From positions 12,620,755 to 12,684,754 of the forward strand of contig CM018695.1 of the NCBI GenBank assembly GCA_009363875.1: 64,000 nucleotides of DNA, given 5' to 3'. The notes under the pieces were generated by a model that was not told the DNA's origin, did not search any database, and saw nothing but the letters and a program-made list of their open reading frames with translations. The first letter of the stretch is position 1, and the number at the start of each line of letters is the position of its first letter. This DNA is from Mikania micrantha. Lineage: Eukaryota > Streptophyta > Magnoliopsida > Asterales > Asteraceae. The translations under genes and the position numbers were made by a program. Below are positions 9,518-20,935 of this stretch, one piece after another.

Positions 9518-9839
9518 TACAGACTATTTATGATTAGACACTTTAGTCCTCCTAAGAAAATATTTTGTGGCATTCATTTTTTTATCAGCAATTTGAATTA
9601 CTTACGAGTCATAAACTCACCTGATCATATTTATATATAATAGAAGAAAATCCATCATGGGTGACATAAAACCCTTTAGTGCAACAAGGAACCCTTATTT
9701 TGTTCAATTTAGGACTTAATATTGGCTACGTCCCCTAAACTTTGTAACATTCATTAGTTAAGAAGTAAAGTAGCAAAGTGCCCGCACACTATGCAAGACG
9801 TCTTTCTTTCTTGTTGTTTACATATGGCCTTGAAAGTAG
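9518..9839. other. Intergenic AT-rich stretch, nothing recognised
   Basis: No supported frame, RNA gene or repeat was seen. Confidence 0.4.
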
Positions 9840-9970
9840 GGCTATAAATGAGCCAAGCAGTTCAGCTCGGGCTCAAAGTTTAATGAGCCGGCTCGGCTTG
9901 ATTTGTTTAACGAGCTAAACGTTGAGCAGCTTGGCTCGGAAAAAGCTTGAGCCAGTTTGAGGCTCGACGA
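9840..9970. repeat. GAGC/GCTCGGCT-rich dispersed repeat fragment
   Basis: Repeated words GAGCC, GGCTCGG, AACGAGC and AGCTTGAGCC occur in this stretch, which resembles a low-complexity repeat common in plant DNA. Its superfamily cannot be told from this copy. Confidence 0.35.
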
Positions 9971-9971
9971 G

Positions 9972-10845
9972 TGTGACATTTGGTACCTTTCCGTCCGGCA
10001 AACCCGTGCGGTCTGTGTATTTTCACTCTTAACTGTGTAAATACTAGGTGATAAACAGTGTGGGATAACAATTCAGTGGAAAAAAACAGTTAGCAGTTGC
10101 ATGTATTCCAATGAGAATTGGAATATAAATATACAACAACCCATGTGAAATAACAATAAAGAGTACAAAAGACATAAACAAACCGGTTGTGATTTGATTT
10201 CCATAAATAACAAAAATCAGATTACCGACAATATCATGAGAAAACAGTTGGGTTTAGTCGAGTCCGTCTGTGAGAATGTACAATTCAAACAATAGTTCAG
10301 TATCGTTTTCGAACGATGAATTGACAGAGTGTTTGTGTGGGTGACGATTCACACAAACATATCTGTGGGTTTAACGTTCTGAACAACAACTGAAAAATAG
10401 AAAACCAAATCAGAAAGTGAAACGTACAATCGTATTCGTACAGTTAGCGCTCGGTACGAAGAACGTGCGTAAGTTACATTTTCTGACGAAACGATGAAAT
10501 TAAACGGTTACGAACTTTAAAATAATAGAAATTTAATAAAAATAATATTTACTAGGAATAACCACATAAAAAGAATTTGAATAAACTATTTTTACAAAAA
10601 TATGTGTAATTAACATAACGGGACGAAACAAAGTAATTTAAAGAAACCGATTGAAACCAAACACGCGGGTAAACAACCGGGGTATAAAACCCCCATTTCT
10701 TCTCATTTCCCTCATATTTCAGCTTCCCTCTCTCTCTCTAGAAAGCTGGTGAACAGCTCTTTCTCTCTCTACTCTCTCTGTAATTTCATCAACACTCCAC
10801 TATAGCAAAACAACACCAAATCTTGTGTTCTTGGTGTCCAAACTT
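9972..10845 (+). mobile_element. Truncated Gypsy-type LTR, 5' part with promoter
   Basis: It starts TGTGACATTTGG, a common Gypsy LTR start. It contains a segment (GTGCGTAAGTTACATTTTC, then GACGAAACGATG) that matches the upstream region of the long LTR at 28523-31962 read on its sense strand. A TATA box and a CT-rich leader follow. It breaks off near 10845 into Copia coding sequence. No 3' end or target duplication was found. Confidence 0.5.
10683..10688 (+). promoter_or_regulatory. TATA box of truncated LTR
   Basis: GGGGTATAAAACCCCC is followed 40-110 bases later by CTCTCTCTCT tracts, the same layout as the TATA and CT-rich leader of the long Gypsy LTR at 30850. Confidence 0.5.
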
Positions 10846-10848
10846 AGG

Positions 10849-11455
10849 ATATGCAGTTAGTTTAGTAAGCAGGTATTTGTCTAATCCTGGTAAAGCTCAC
10901 TGAGATGTTGTCAAATGGATACTTAGGTATCTAAATGGCACCAATGAGTATGGGCTGTTGTTTGGTAGAGACTGTGAGTATGTATCAGAAGTCTCGGGTT
11001 ATGTTGATGCAGATTTTGCTAAGGATTCAGACAAAGGAAGATCTGTCACTGGTTATGCATTTATGGTGATGGGTAGTTTGGTTAGTTGGAATTCAACTCT
11101 GCAACGAGTGGTGGCTCTGTCCTCAACCATATCAAAGTATATTGCTTTAACAGAATTTGATAAAGAAGCGATATTGCTAAAAGGTTTTGTGTCTAAGCTG
11201 GGAATTATTGGTGCTAAAGCTGTTGTGATATGTGATAGTCAATGAGCTATTCAGCTTTCAAAGAATCAGGTGTTCCATGAAAGAACTAAACATATCAATG
11301 TTAAGTTTCATTTTATTAGAGAAATTATACTATCAAAGGAAGTAGAGATAATGCAAATAACTACTACACATAATGGAGCTGACATGCTGACAAAGGCTTT
11401 ATCAGGTTCATCTTTTTTGAACCGCTTGGATGTTCTTGGTATTGGAATTGGTTGA
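10849..11455 (+). pseudogene. Copia reverse transcriptase end / RNase H, broken
   Basis: Conceptual translation gives the end of a Copia RT (LVSRYLSNPGKAH, WILRYLNGT) and RNase H (GYVDADFAKD, DKGRSVTGYAF, KHINVKFHFIRE, DMLTKALS). In a live element RNase H removes RNA from the RNA:DNA hybrid. Two in-frame TGA codons break it: at 10901 (expected Trp after GKAH) and at 11243 (expected Ser in DSQSAIQL). Everything upstream of the RT tail is missing. It is followed by a purine tract (AAGGTGGAGAT) and an LTR, so it is the 3' end of a 5'-deleted Copia element. Confidence 0.85.
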
Positions 11456-11474
11456 CATACACTAAGGTGGAGAT

Positions 11475-11755
11475 TGTTATAGATAGTTTAAGTCAATAGT
11501 TAATGAACCAGTTAGCAAGCTGGTCAAGAGTTAAGAGTTAATCCTCTACTGAGGGTATTTTGGTCAATTGTAGTTGTTTGCTTGGTTATTAGAGTTAGTT
11601 AATCAAGTTTAGTCTGTTAATTGTTTTGTTAGTAGTATAAAGATAAGATCTAAGAGTCAATTAGGTATCGTCTTTCATACTTGTATTCTTCAAAATCATT
11701 TTCAATGATGAGACAACAACTTCTTGATTTCTTTCTTTGGTGTTCTTTTATAACA
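11475..11755 (+). repeat. 3' LTR of truncated Copia element
   Basis: Starts TGTTATAGATAG directly after the purine tract and ends TTTTATAACA, giving inverted ends. It has a TATA-like GTATAAAGATAAG near 11635. Its end abuts minus-strand Copia integrase sequence exactly, suggesting insertion into that second element. Confidence 0.75.
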
Positions 11756-11759
11756 GAAA

Positions 11760-14009
11760 TGGATCTACATATTTTGCTTTATACTCCTCCATAGTACCCA
11801 TATAATTCCATTCCCACTTTTTATCTTCTCTGACTTCTACATCTCTCCTAGTAAAAATTCTATTACTAGAAAGGTTAAACAATCAATACCCCTCGGTTTC
11901 ATCAACATAGCCTTTGAAGATAACGGGTTCTCATTTGTCATTAAGTTTTCTTCTACCTTGAGAGGGAATCATGCCATAGGCTAAAATTCCAAATACTTTC
12001 AAGTGATCACTTTAGGCTTTCGGTTATACCATTCTTAAAAAGGAGTCTGGTTTTTTTTTTACTGCTTTTGTAGCTGCAATATATATCAAATACACTGCAG
12101 TAGCAACTGCCTCAGCCATCAAAAAAATTGGCATTTGCTTTTGTTTTATCATGCTTCTGGTGAGACTCATCACAGTTCTATTCTTCCTCTCTATTACACC
12201 ATTATGTTGTGGTGTATAGGGAGGAGTAAGTTCATGTTTTATACCATGAGTTTCATAGAATCTTTCAAACTCATTAGAACAAAATTCCCCTCCCCTGTGT
12301 AGTTTCAAGATTTTAATTGAACATTCAGCCTCTTTCTCAACTTTAACTTTAAAAACTTAAATTTTTTCATAAACTTCTGATTTTGTTTTTATAAAATAAA
12401 CCCAACACTTTCTGGTTTAATCATCTACAAAAAGCAGATAATATAAACTTCCCACTTGCATGGGTCCATATACATCACTATATACCAATTCTAATTTCTT
12501 CTTGGCTCGCCAAAACTTAGAATTAAATGGATGCATTACTGATTTTCCAAGATTACAACCATCACATGTTTTAGCAGAATTTATTTTTGACAAGCCAACC
12601 ACCATTCCCTTATCATATAAAGTCTTTAATGCATTAGTATTATAGTGGCCTTACCTTAAATGCCAAAGAAATGATGCATCATCAGAGGAGGAACCCTTGC
12701 ACACATTGATTGGTTCGAATTATGGAGCATCCATCAAAAACATATTGTTGCTAGCCATCTTAATAATCATAAGAGTTGCTCCAAAACTTCTATTCTTGAT
12801 TACACACTTTCCATCATCAAATAGCAAAGAATAGCCTTTGCTCATCAGTTGACCAACACTGAGCAAATTATATTCTAGGCTAGGAGCATAATAAACATCA
12901 TCAAGCAATCGATAGCTTCCATTGGTTGTTGTATTCTTTATAGTACCATTACCCTCCACAGCTAGACCCTTCTTGTTTCCAAGCCTAACGGTAGCTTGAA
13001 CTTTTCATCCATTTAAGTAAAGCTTTCTTTGTTTCCTGTCATATGATTTGAGCAACCAGAATCTAGAAACCACAAACAATTGGTTACCTTGTTTTGACCA
13101 TCATTAGCCATAAAAGCTGCATGATCAGAAAACTCCATCATCATGAACAAGTGAAGTTCCTGGTCTGCATTTTCTTGGACTTCATTTTCAGCAACATTGA
13201 CATGACCTTCATCATTGTACCAACAATCTCCTTTGAGATGACCATATTGGTTACATGAGTAACACTAAGGACCTCATCTTTCAGGGATTCTTCCTCTTCG
13301 TATTGGAAAACCTCGACCTCTCCCTCTCACATTATTTATGTTAACATTTTGGAACACTTAAAGTGCTTGTTCATCAAGTCTTTCATTTTTTTCTTGGCTT
13401 CTACTATTGATCCTTTCTTCGTGAGATTGCAATGACCTCATAAGCTTGACTGGAGTAAGAATAGAGAGATCATTGGATACCTATATAGATGGAACTACAT
13501 AGTCAAACTTTAGAGCTAAGCTTCTCAAGATTTTCTCTACAATAGTTGGTTCAGCAATCTTTTCACCATAGGATCTTCATTGGCTAACAATAGCGATGAC
13601 TCTAGAGAAATAATCTCCAATATATAGTTTCAGTTTCTTTCATAATTAGGTTCTCAAAATCTCTTCTTAGGCCCTGTAACTTGATGGCCTTTACTTGAGT
13701 ATCTCCTTGATACTACTTCTTCAGTATTTCCCACGTCTCCTTGGCCGTGGATGCAGTTGAAATTCTTGAGAACAACTGATCATGTACATCCTGCTGTATA
13801 ACAGCCATGGCATGTGCATCTTTCTTCGTGTTTTCCTTCAATCGCGTCTGATGAGCATCAGCATCATTGAACCCACTTTCCACTAAGTCCCATAGATCAC
13901 AAGACCTGAGTATTGTCTTTATTCGTATACTCCATAACTCATAACCTTCTCCCTTGAAAACACGGATCGGGGTAGGAGCCACCGAAAGAGCATTCACTTG
14001 TTCTGCCAT
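11760..14009 (-). pseudogene. Copia gag-protease-integrase, broken and lacking RT
   Basis: Read on the minus strand from the ATG at 14009: gag start (FKGEGYELWSIRIKTILRS); a TAG after about 98 codons; a zinc knuckle CYSCNQYGHLKGDC near 13255-13215; the protease motif DSGCSNHMTG near 13065-13035 followed by a stop; the pre-integrase region (LLSVGQLMSKGY, about 12960-12720); an integrase zinc-finger part with CDGCNLGK (about 12560); and the integrase core with GGEFCSNEFERF and TPQHNGVIERKNRT (12308-12024). Frames change several times between these blocks. The C-terminal part of integrase continues to about 11760, where the other element's LTR interrupts it; RT and RNase H are absent. It is an old, dead element. 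Confidence 0.85.
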
Positions 14010-14054
14010 TGATGATTAGAACAGCTTCACACGTATCTTGAGAATCCTCACCAA

Positions 14055-14066
14055 GCTCTGATACCA
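14055..14066 (-). other. Primer binding site TGGTATCAGAGC
   Basis: The minus strand reads TGGTATCAGAGC, the tRNA-iMet complement, four bases downstream of the LTR end and about 45 bases upstream of the gag ATG. Confidence 0.75.
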
Positions 14067-14070
14067 CTTT

Positions 14071-14260
14071 TGTTGGGTGTAATAACAACAATAAAAATGG
14101 TTGTTTTGTAGCTTTAATTGATTATAGTAGTAAAGGGATATTATGCATTTACCACAATTGTTTTGTCATTCATATTATTGTTGCATATTTCATATTCTAG
14201 AGTTTAGTTATGTGTATGCAATTATGATTCATAACAGCATCAACGTAGTAGAATATAACA
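14071..14260 (-). repeat. 5' LTR of the minus-strand Copia element (outer end tentative)
   Basis: The inner end is clear: the minus strand ends ACACCCAACA just before the primer site. The outer end is placed at TGTTATATTC (plus-strand 14251-14260) only because it gives TG..CA ends. No second LTR remains for comparison. Confidence 0.4.
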
Positions 14261-14648
14261 AATCTTGCACATTGAAATAGTTGGTATCTTTATATCCTTG
14301 GATTTAAATTCCATATTAGAAGTTTTAGTCGCCCGAATGGATCTATAGCCACAACAGTAGATCAAAGACTCCAACCACTGAATCGTTATTCACAATAATT
14401 ATTCCTTTCGTGCTCGTAGAGTCAAATTTACTAATATTTGAATCAAAATTAGATCCTTGTTTTTTGTAGGGATAAAAGTTAAGATTGGTTTCATCTAACC
14501 CTTTCAAACCTTAAAAAAACATCACTAATAGTGAAACTTTAGTACGTATGATCATTGTAATTAATGTATGACTACGTTTTGCATTAATGCCTTTAAACAA
14601 AAAATAAAGCTTATGTCATAACAAACCACATGAAGCACATACTAACAT
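14261..14648. other. Intergenic stretch, nothing recognised
   Basis: AT-rich; no supported frame or repeat boundary seen. Confidence 0.35.
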
Positions 14649-14872
14649 ACGGATCAATTTAACTTTCAAGAAAGTGATATAGTGTTTAAAGTAGATGAGA
14701 GACAACTTAGAGGTCTCAATTTCAATCCCTTTTAGAGCAATTTTTCTTGAAAGCCACCAACTCGGTTACTTGCGGCCACACTTTACATGTTCCTCTTGGT
14801 TAGTCGGGTATTGGGGGACCCGGTGGTTTACCCGTAAGTGGGTTCCACGGTCATAAAAAAACGGATCAAATT
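14649..14872 (+). mobile_element. tRNA-derived SINE with 12-bp target duplication
   Basis: The body is about 14661-14860 on the plus strand. The start resembles pol III promoters (AGTGTTTAAAGTAGATGAG for the A box; a weak B box in ATTTCAATCCC), and it ends in AAAAAA. The flanking direct repeats are ACGGATCAATTT (14649-14660) and ACGGATCAAATT (14861-14872), one mismatch. It lies about 320 bases 3' of the WAK-like gene. Confidence 0.6.
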
Positions 14873-15191
14873 ACCTTCATTCTCGGGCTAATACCTCAGA
14901 CCTAGTAGCATTGACTATAGCATCGCATCCAACGATGTTGCAACCCACGAGAGTTGTTTAATTGTTCGCATCACTTTTGACAAAACAAGATAGTCCAATT
15001 GATGGGATGAATACAATAAATGATTAAAGTAATTTATTTAATTCTAAATATATTTATTTATTATACAAAAACAACTGCGTGCAAGCTATAAATATCATTC
15101 AAAACTAAACAAAGAGTTGCAAGTCACCTAGTCATTTAGTAATTAAGGTTGTGCATAATCAACAAAGGTGCAACAATGGGTAAATGGGTAA

Positions 15192-18100
15192 TCATCTAGG
15201 CTCATTGACTGGGTACAACGATTGGATTTGATCCGAACTGTAGACACTTGAAGCCTCTATCGAATCCATATATGGATTAATTGAGACATTGTAAAGATCA
15301 GAGTGATCGCCCTCTTGAACTCTACTCAAACCATCATCGTTGGCATGTTGGTTAACCCATGGATGTTTGGTGAGTTTCCTCACACCCTCTAGTTCCATAG
15401 CCACTTCCTTCATCGTTGGTCTATAATAACCGTTCATGTTGAGGCACCGCTTCACTAAAGAGGCGATTGCTTCTAGTTGCTCTAGAGAACCCTCTCTAAC
15501 CACTCTCGGGTCAAGAATTTGAAATAAGTTATTTGATTTTAGGGAAACAAGGAAATAGGCCGCTAAGTTTCTTTCTGCTTGATTCCGCTCCATGCAAATT
15601 GGCTTTTTGCCAGTTATAAGCTCTAGAAGCACGACTCCAAAACTGTAAACATCACTTTTATCTGTCAACTGACTTGTGTGAAAGTATTCAGGATCTAGAT
15701 ACCCTATTGTCCCTTGAACCAATGTAGTCACTTGTGTTTGATCCAAGGGTATCAATCTTGAAGCCCCAAAGTCAGAAATTTTAGTGACAAGACTCTCGTC
15801 CAACAATATGTTGGCAGATTTCACGTCTCGGTGGATAATTGGCTTTGAAGCAGCCGAATGCAAGTATGCAAGTGCTCCAGCCGACTCAATTGCTATTCTT
15901 AAACGATTATTCCAAGATAACCAGGTGGATCCGTCATTGTGGTGGATATGGTCAAGAAGCGTGCCATTGGAAACACATTCATAGACGAGCAAAGGGACTT
16001 CGGTCTCTAAGCAACACCCTAAGAGCTTCACAACGTTCCGATGGTTGACCTGAGTAAGAATGACCACCTCATTGATAAATTGGTCGATCTGGCTCTCATC
16101 TAAAACTCGTGATTTTTTTATTGCAGCAATAGTTCCATTAGGTAAGATCCCTTTATATACTATCCCATAACCACCACGACCAAGAATCATGTCGTTGGAG
16201 AAGTTTTTCGTAGCCTTTTCTAGCTCTTCGATTGTGAAAATTTTGTTCGACTGATTAACACCGCCAAATTCGTTTGAATCTAGTTGTTGTTTCAACAACA
16301 TGCCACCATTTTTGAGAAAGAACTTCTCTCTCAATTTGATTACCTTTCTTTTCTTGTGGCTGAAATACAACCATCCCATTGCTATAAATATAGACAAGAA
16401 TCCAATCCCCATTCCTGCATAAATACAAAGTATTAAACAAGCCTCAACTTTATAGTCATGGAAGCATAATACTCAACAAGAATCAAAGATGAGAATTTAG
16501 AAAAAGAAATTGAAGATAAAAATCTGATCAAAATATTCTTCGATGTCTGATTTAAATGTTCACATGACCATGGTTTATATAACCTAACTATGGTTATAAA
16601 GTTTCGTTTTTGAAACTAGACACCCTTGTATAATTACAACTTTTGACTTATTTACAAACTTAACCTATTAATTTTTAAACTTGGGTTAAACAATTAAGGC
16701 TAACGAAGCATGAGGTTACTCACCAAGAGATAACTTTAGTGCCGGAGATTTTGAGTTCCGAGCAGTGCAACCAATTCCATTCTTTCTCCCATCTCCTTCG
16801 TATCCATGGAAGCATGAACAGTTGTAACTTCCAGGAAGATTCGTACAAATCCCGTTACACGGATTAGTGTTTGGATCAGCACACTCGTCAATATCTATAA
16901 AATGAAAATTTCAAATTGTTATATAAATAATGGATTCAACTCAATTTCATCACACATATAGTTAGAGTGGTGATGTTTGGTCAAACCAGTTCGGTTTGCA
17001 AGTTCACCCGTTTTTTGAACGACGATGTTCTTACGTATCACGTATGTTGTTTTAACCGGATCTACCGGAGTACTGGGCAGAGCAGAGGTAAGACCCTTGC
17101 ACCCATTGGGATCGAACCTGGGATAAACTCAAGCTGACCCTTCATCTGGTGTTTTTTAAACTTGCCCCCAGATGGATTTGGAGCCCGACCTTCACTATTG
17201 AAGATAAGAGCTCTAACTACTGGGTTGAGTTTTCAAGATACAAGCTTACTCGTTTAACCCGTTTATATTTTTATTAATTTTGAGTAAATTACTGATATGG
17301 TTCATGTATTTTGCTAGTATTTCACTCATGGTACCTAAGTTTTATAAATTACTCAAATGATCCTAAACTGTAAGCATTTGTAACATATATAGTCCTTAGA
17401 TCAACAAATTACTCTTTCATGGAACATTTGTTTTTGTGTAAATCTACATATGTTCATGTCATGTTTGAGTTCATATATCTAAGATATTTTTTGAGTACAT
17501 GTCAAGTTTTGTGGCTCATGTAAGGGTTTAGACTCACAAATAAATAAACATTTTTACAAAAGAAAAGATAACAAGTCAACTCTGACAACAAATGCACCAA
17601 AAAAAACTGTTTTTATGATCCGGACTGGTTTTAATGCGGTTAGAAACCGTTTATTCAATACCAGTTAATGAACCGGTCGAAGCAGATGGTTTAGACCTGA
17701 TTTAGGCCCCAAATGAGCAAATCGGCTATAAATCAGTTTTCTTAGAAAACAAGCTAAAAGCACTAGTTGAAGAATAATTCGATTAGTTGTCAGCTAACCG
17801 GTTCGGTTACCAGATATATTCGTGTTTTAAAGTTAAAAAACATGTAACTAACCGAGCCGGTTTTAGTCAAACATGTTCTCAAAACTGTTAAATGGTTAAC
17901 CGGTTTGGTTGACCCGAAACTAGTTTTCGACCTGCTAACCAGTTTGTGCACATCCTACTGTGACTAATCATGACGACCCGTTTAACAAGATGATAGTACA
18001 GATAAAAATATCAAATGTTAGTACTAACCATGGCAGCCAGGAGAAAGGTAAGGATTGCCTTGATAACCATCCTTGCAGGAGCATCTATACCCTCCATTCC

Positions 18101-19019
18101 CACCTTCAAAATCTACACAAACACTATTTTCTTGACAATAATAATCACTTGTATTCAAGTAATCCTTACACGTCTTACTACCGATCACCCAATTAAGCAC
18201 CACCGGTACCGTTTCCTCGGTCCGACCCACGAAACCCGGGTCATCAAAATCAGCTGCACCCTGAAAAGTAAACGCACTTTGCTCACCAAGAAAAGTGTAC
18301 CCACACTTGTCAAAATCCCAGACTTGCGTGTGCGAAAAGATGGTGAACACACTTGCTACATAAGTGGTTAAACCAGTTGGCAAGCTCGTGGCACAGCACC
18401 CCATACCCGAACACGAACCAACCGGAACATCTTGAACGTTTGAGCATATTGACACGCACCCACTGCTGAAGTTCTTGCCTTCAATCCCTGCAACCGGAGA
18501 CACGAACGCGTAATCATCGCAACCGACCGCGAACACCTTGTTTCGGTCAGAGATGGTGAAGTATGAGTTTTCAACCACGAGCCCACTTGTTGTGTTTCGG
18601 GTCACACCACCAGTTTGATTGTAGCATTTGGTAGCGATGGTGTTTTTGACTCTAATGTGCTCGTCTGAGATGTTGACTACCTCGACCCGGTGGATGCTGT
18701 TGATGCCACCGGTGTATGAAAATAGGTCGGCTGGTAAGAAGGCTTTGGGTGGGTTGAAGGATGTGTTGCACGTGATGTCAAACCAGGGTCCAATGGAGCA
18801 ACCCGAGTTCGAGCCGATGCCGAACGGGTATGGGACGGTTAGGTTGCCACATTGGCTCGGGCAGCCCGGGATGGTGATGTTGTTGACGGTGGCCGCGGCG
18901 GTGACGGTTGCCGCAGGTGAGAGTGTTAGCTGAGATAAGTACAGGACAAAGGTGAGTAGAAGCATTTTGGCAATTGATGGTGATCCGTGATCAATTAGTT
19001 GAAAGTAATTGTAAGTCAT
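15192..19019 (-). CDS. Wall-associated-kinase-like receptor kinase
   Basis: Three exons on the minus strand: 18029-19019, 16724-16894 and 15192-16414. All introns are GT-AG and the joined frame is 794 residues. Residues 19-38 form a signal peptide; a second ATG at 18965 would start right at it and may be the true start. The GUB_WAK galacturonan-binding domain starts near residue 50 (CPSQCGNLTVPYPFGIG). EGF-like repeats follow, the second a calcium-binding type across the exon 1/2 junction (DIDECADPNTNPCNGIC). A membrane helix lies near 389-405. The Ser/Thr kinase has glycine loop GRGGYG (466-471), Lys487, HRD (582-584), DFG (602-604) and GTIGYLDPEY (622-631); all catalytic residues are present. 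The family senses pectin or oligogalacturonides at the plasma membrane and signals in defence and cell expansion. Intron 1 (1134 bp) holds a SINE-like repeat. Which family member it is cannot be told. Confidence 0.93.
16955..17255 (-). mobile_element. tRNA-related SINE-like repeat in WAK intron 1
   Basis: The minus strand reads CCCAGTAGTTAGAGCTCTTA (A-box-like), then GGTCGGGCTCCAAATCC, and further on CCAGGTTCGATCCCAATGGG (a good B box). The two tRNA-like halves are more widely spaced than in a normal tRNA. Target duplications were not found. Confidence 0.4.
17600..17960. repeat. AACCGGTT-rich degenerate repeat in WAK intron 1
   Basis: Words such as AACCGGTT, CCGGTTCGGTTA and GAACCGGTCG recur in both orientations. 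It is a low-complexity, self-complementary repeat of unknown origin. Confidence 0.4.
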
Positions 19020-19299
19020 GTTTTATAAGTATTATTTTTTGAAAATTGTATTTTACAGTTGTCTTGTTTATAAAATGTCAACTTGTTTATATTAAAAAAT
19101 TAAAAAAAAAGATGTATTTGATTGGATATCGACTACCTTAGTACATAATATTCTCAATGTGACAAAACTTAAAACTACGTGGTTGACTTTGAGATTTGAA
19201 TCGGTCAAGTCAGCGACTCTAATAATATAAATAATGAAACTAATCGATTCAATATCGTTGAAAATTAGGGTCAACTATGGGTTCCTCATGCGTTACATA

Positions 19300-20010
19300 G
19301 AGAATTATGCCAAGATTTTCAATATCAAAGTATAAACACGATCAATCGATCATGTATATTAAAATACAGAAGTAAAAACACGTTACAATGTTTGTTAATT
19401 AATCCAACGTATAATTTTAAAGTATAGTCGTCATAAACGTCTGTGATTTAGAGACGAACCGTGAAAGTATTAGTACAAATTCAAAGTTTATATAAAAGAA
19501 AAAAAACAAGACAAGATAGGTTTTAGTAAAAAAACTTGGAAGAAACCAATGTAAGAAAGGAACTCAAACGTTGCGGCCCAAATACCGCCACGATTCGGAA
19601 TATCAAAACTCATATGTTCAAATATGTCACAACGATTGTCAATTTGACATAAAACTGTAAATGGTCGTTGTTGTAAACGTGTGTAGATTAGAGATAAACT
19701 GTAAAAATATTAATAGAGAGACTAAGTTTATATGACATATAAATGAAAAAAAACAAAACAAAACTGATATTAATAAGAAAACCTAAAAGAAAACATTGGA
19801 AGAAAGAAACCCGCACGCTATTGCAGGAATTCGGCCACAATTTCGAATATCAAAACGCGTTTACGATCCTGCATATCAAAAATCAGACATAAAAATACGT
19901 CACAACACACGGTTGTCAATTAAACGTAAAACATAAAGTATAGTAGTCTTAAACGTGTATAGATTATATGTAAGTCATAAAGTTTTTACAGGAGGACTAA
20001 AGTGCAATAA
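19300..20010. repeat. Three diverged tandem copies, unit about 240-280 bp, upstream of the WAK gene
   Basis: Marker phrases recur in order: ATATCAAA at about 19321, 19603 and 19847; GTCNTNAACGT with AGATTA/GATTTAG at about 19425, 19664 and 19940. The copies differ a great deal. They start about 280 bases upstream of the WAK start codon and may overlap its promoter. Confidence 0.6.
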
Positions 20011-20158
20011 AGAAAATAAATAACGAAAAATTGAGTACAAAATTAATAGTTTAATAATTACAAGAACATGAGTTAATTAAAAAATAAAATAAAACAAACA
20101 TACAGACAGAAAAAAAAAAGTGGGTCACCGTTGACTTTGTTACATGTGTACATGCATT

Positions 20159-20447
20159 AGACCGAGCACAACGGTCGTCCCGCCCGGCCAGCGGGCTCTT
20201 CCCCCGCCGCGGTGCCCAGCGGGAACACCGCCCCTCAGCCAGCGGTGCCCCGCCCAACGAGCCGGAACGGCCCCCGCTCCCTGTTCGGTTTCCTTCTTCC
20301 TCATTGGTTGGTTCAAGATGGTGGGTGTTAAAAGGGTTTTCAGTGGGGTGACCATTGTGGGTGTTAAAGGTTTTCAGTGGGATGATGACGTGGCAGGAAA
20401 TTTCAGTGGGGAAGGGTTTTCAGTTGGGTGACCGCTGTGGATAGTCT
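20159..20447. mobile_element. GC-rich MITE-like element with terminal inverted repeats
   Basis: The left end AGACCGAGCACAACGGTC and the inverted right end AGACTATCCACAGCGGTC agree at 14 of 18 positions. The bases TTA and TAA lie at the two borders. The interior has a GC-rich palindromic part (20178-20280) and the repeated phrase GGGTTTTCAGTGGGG/GTTTTCAGTTGGGTGACC. Superfamily uncertain; the borders suggest Harbinger-like. Confidence 0.55.
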
Positions 20448-20507
20448 AACGATGGAATAGAAAGTAAAACCGGGTAAGTAGGGTTGGGTTGGGCTGGGTT
20501 GGGTGTG

Positions 20508-20779
20508 AAGTTAAATTGAATTTGTCAACCATTCCTCAGCCTAATGGTAGAGCTCCAATCTTTTATTGTAAAGGTTGTAGGTTCTACTCCTGTTGGGGTC
20601 AAGTTGGAGGACACATATCTCATATGACGATCCTGAGGTTTATATCCAGGTTTCTCGATAGGGGGCGAGGGTTTAACTATTCCACAGGGTTCTGCGCATC
20701 TAGGGGGCGTGTCTCCGATGAACTCGGTTAAGACAACATACGTGAAACATTGTCTTCCAAAAAAAAAAGTTAAATTGAA
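20508..20779 (+). mobile_element. tRNA-derived SINE with perfect 13-bp target duplication
   Basis: The body is 20521-20766. Pol III boxes are clear: A box in CAGCCTAATGGTAGAGCTC and B box in TAGGTTCTACTCC. The tail is a run of A. The direct repeat AAGTTAAATTGAA lies at 20508-20520 and 20767-20779. About 246 bases; the structure is complete. Confidence 0.88.
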
Positions 20780-20935
20780 CTCGGTCAAACACAATGTGTG
20801 TGAAACGAATTTAAGTTAAGATGGGTTTATTAGAAACATACCATTTGTGTTCGAGTCAAACGAGATCCGAGTAAATGAAATTAGATTGAGATGAATCCTT
20901 ATAGGAAAAATATTAAATTTTGTACCCTTGCTATT

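Noticed and set aside
15784..16440. Plus-strand and alternative frames across the WAK kinase exon
   Set aside because: Shadows of the kinase exon in other frames.
20521..20600. tRNA gene
   Set aside because: The boxes fit, but it is the 5' part of a SINE with A-tail and target duplications.
20140..20794. Pro/Arg- and Gly-rich frames of 68-95 codons
   Set aside because: They lie in a GC-rich MITE and a SINE with defined ends.
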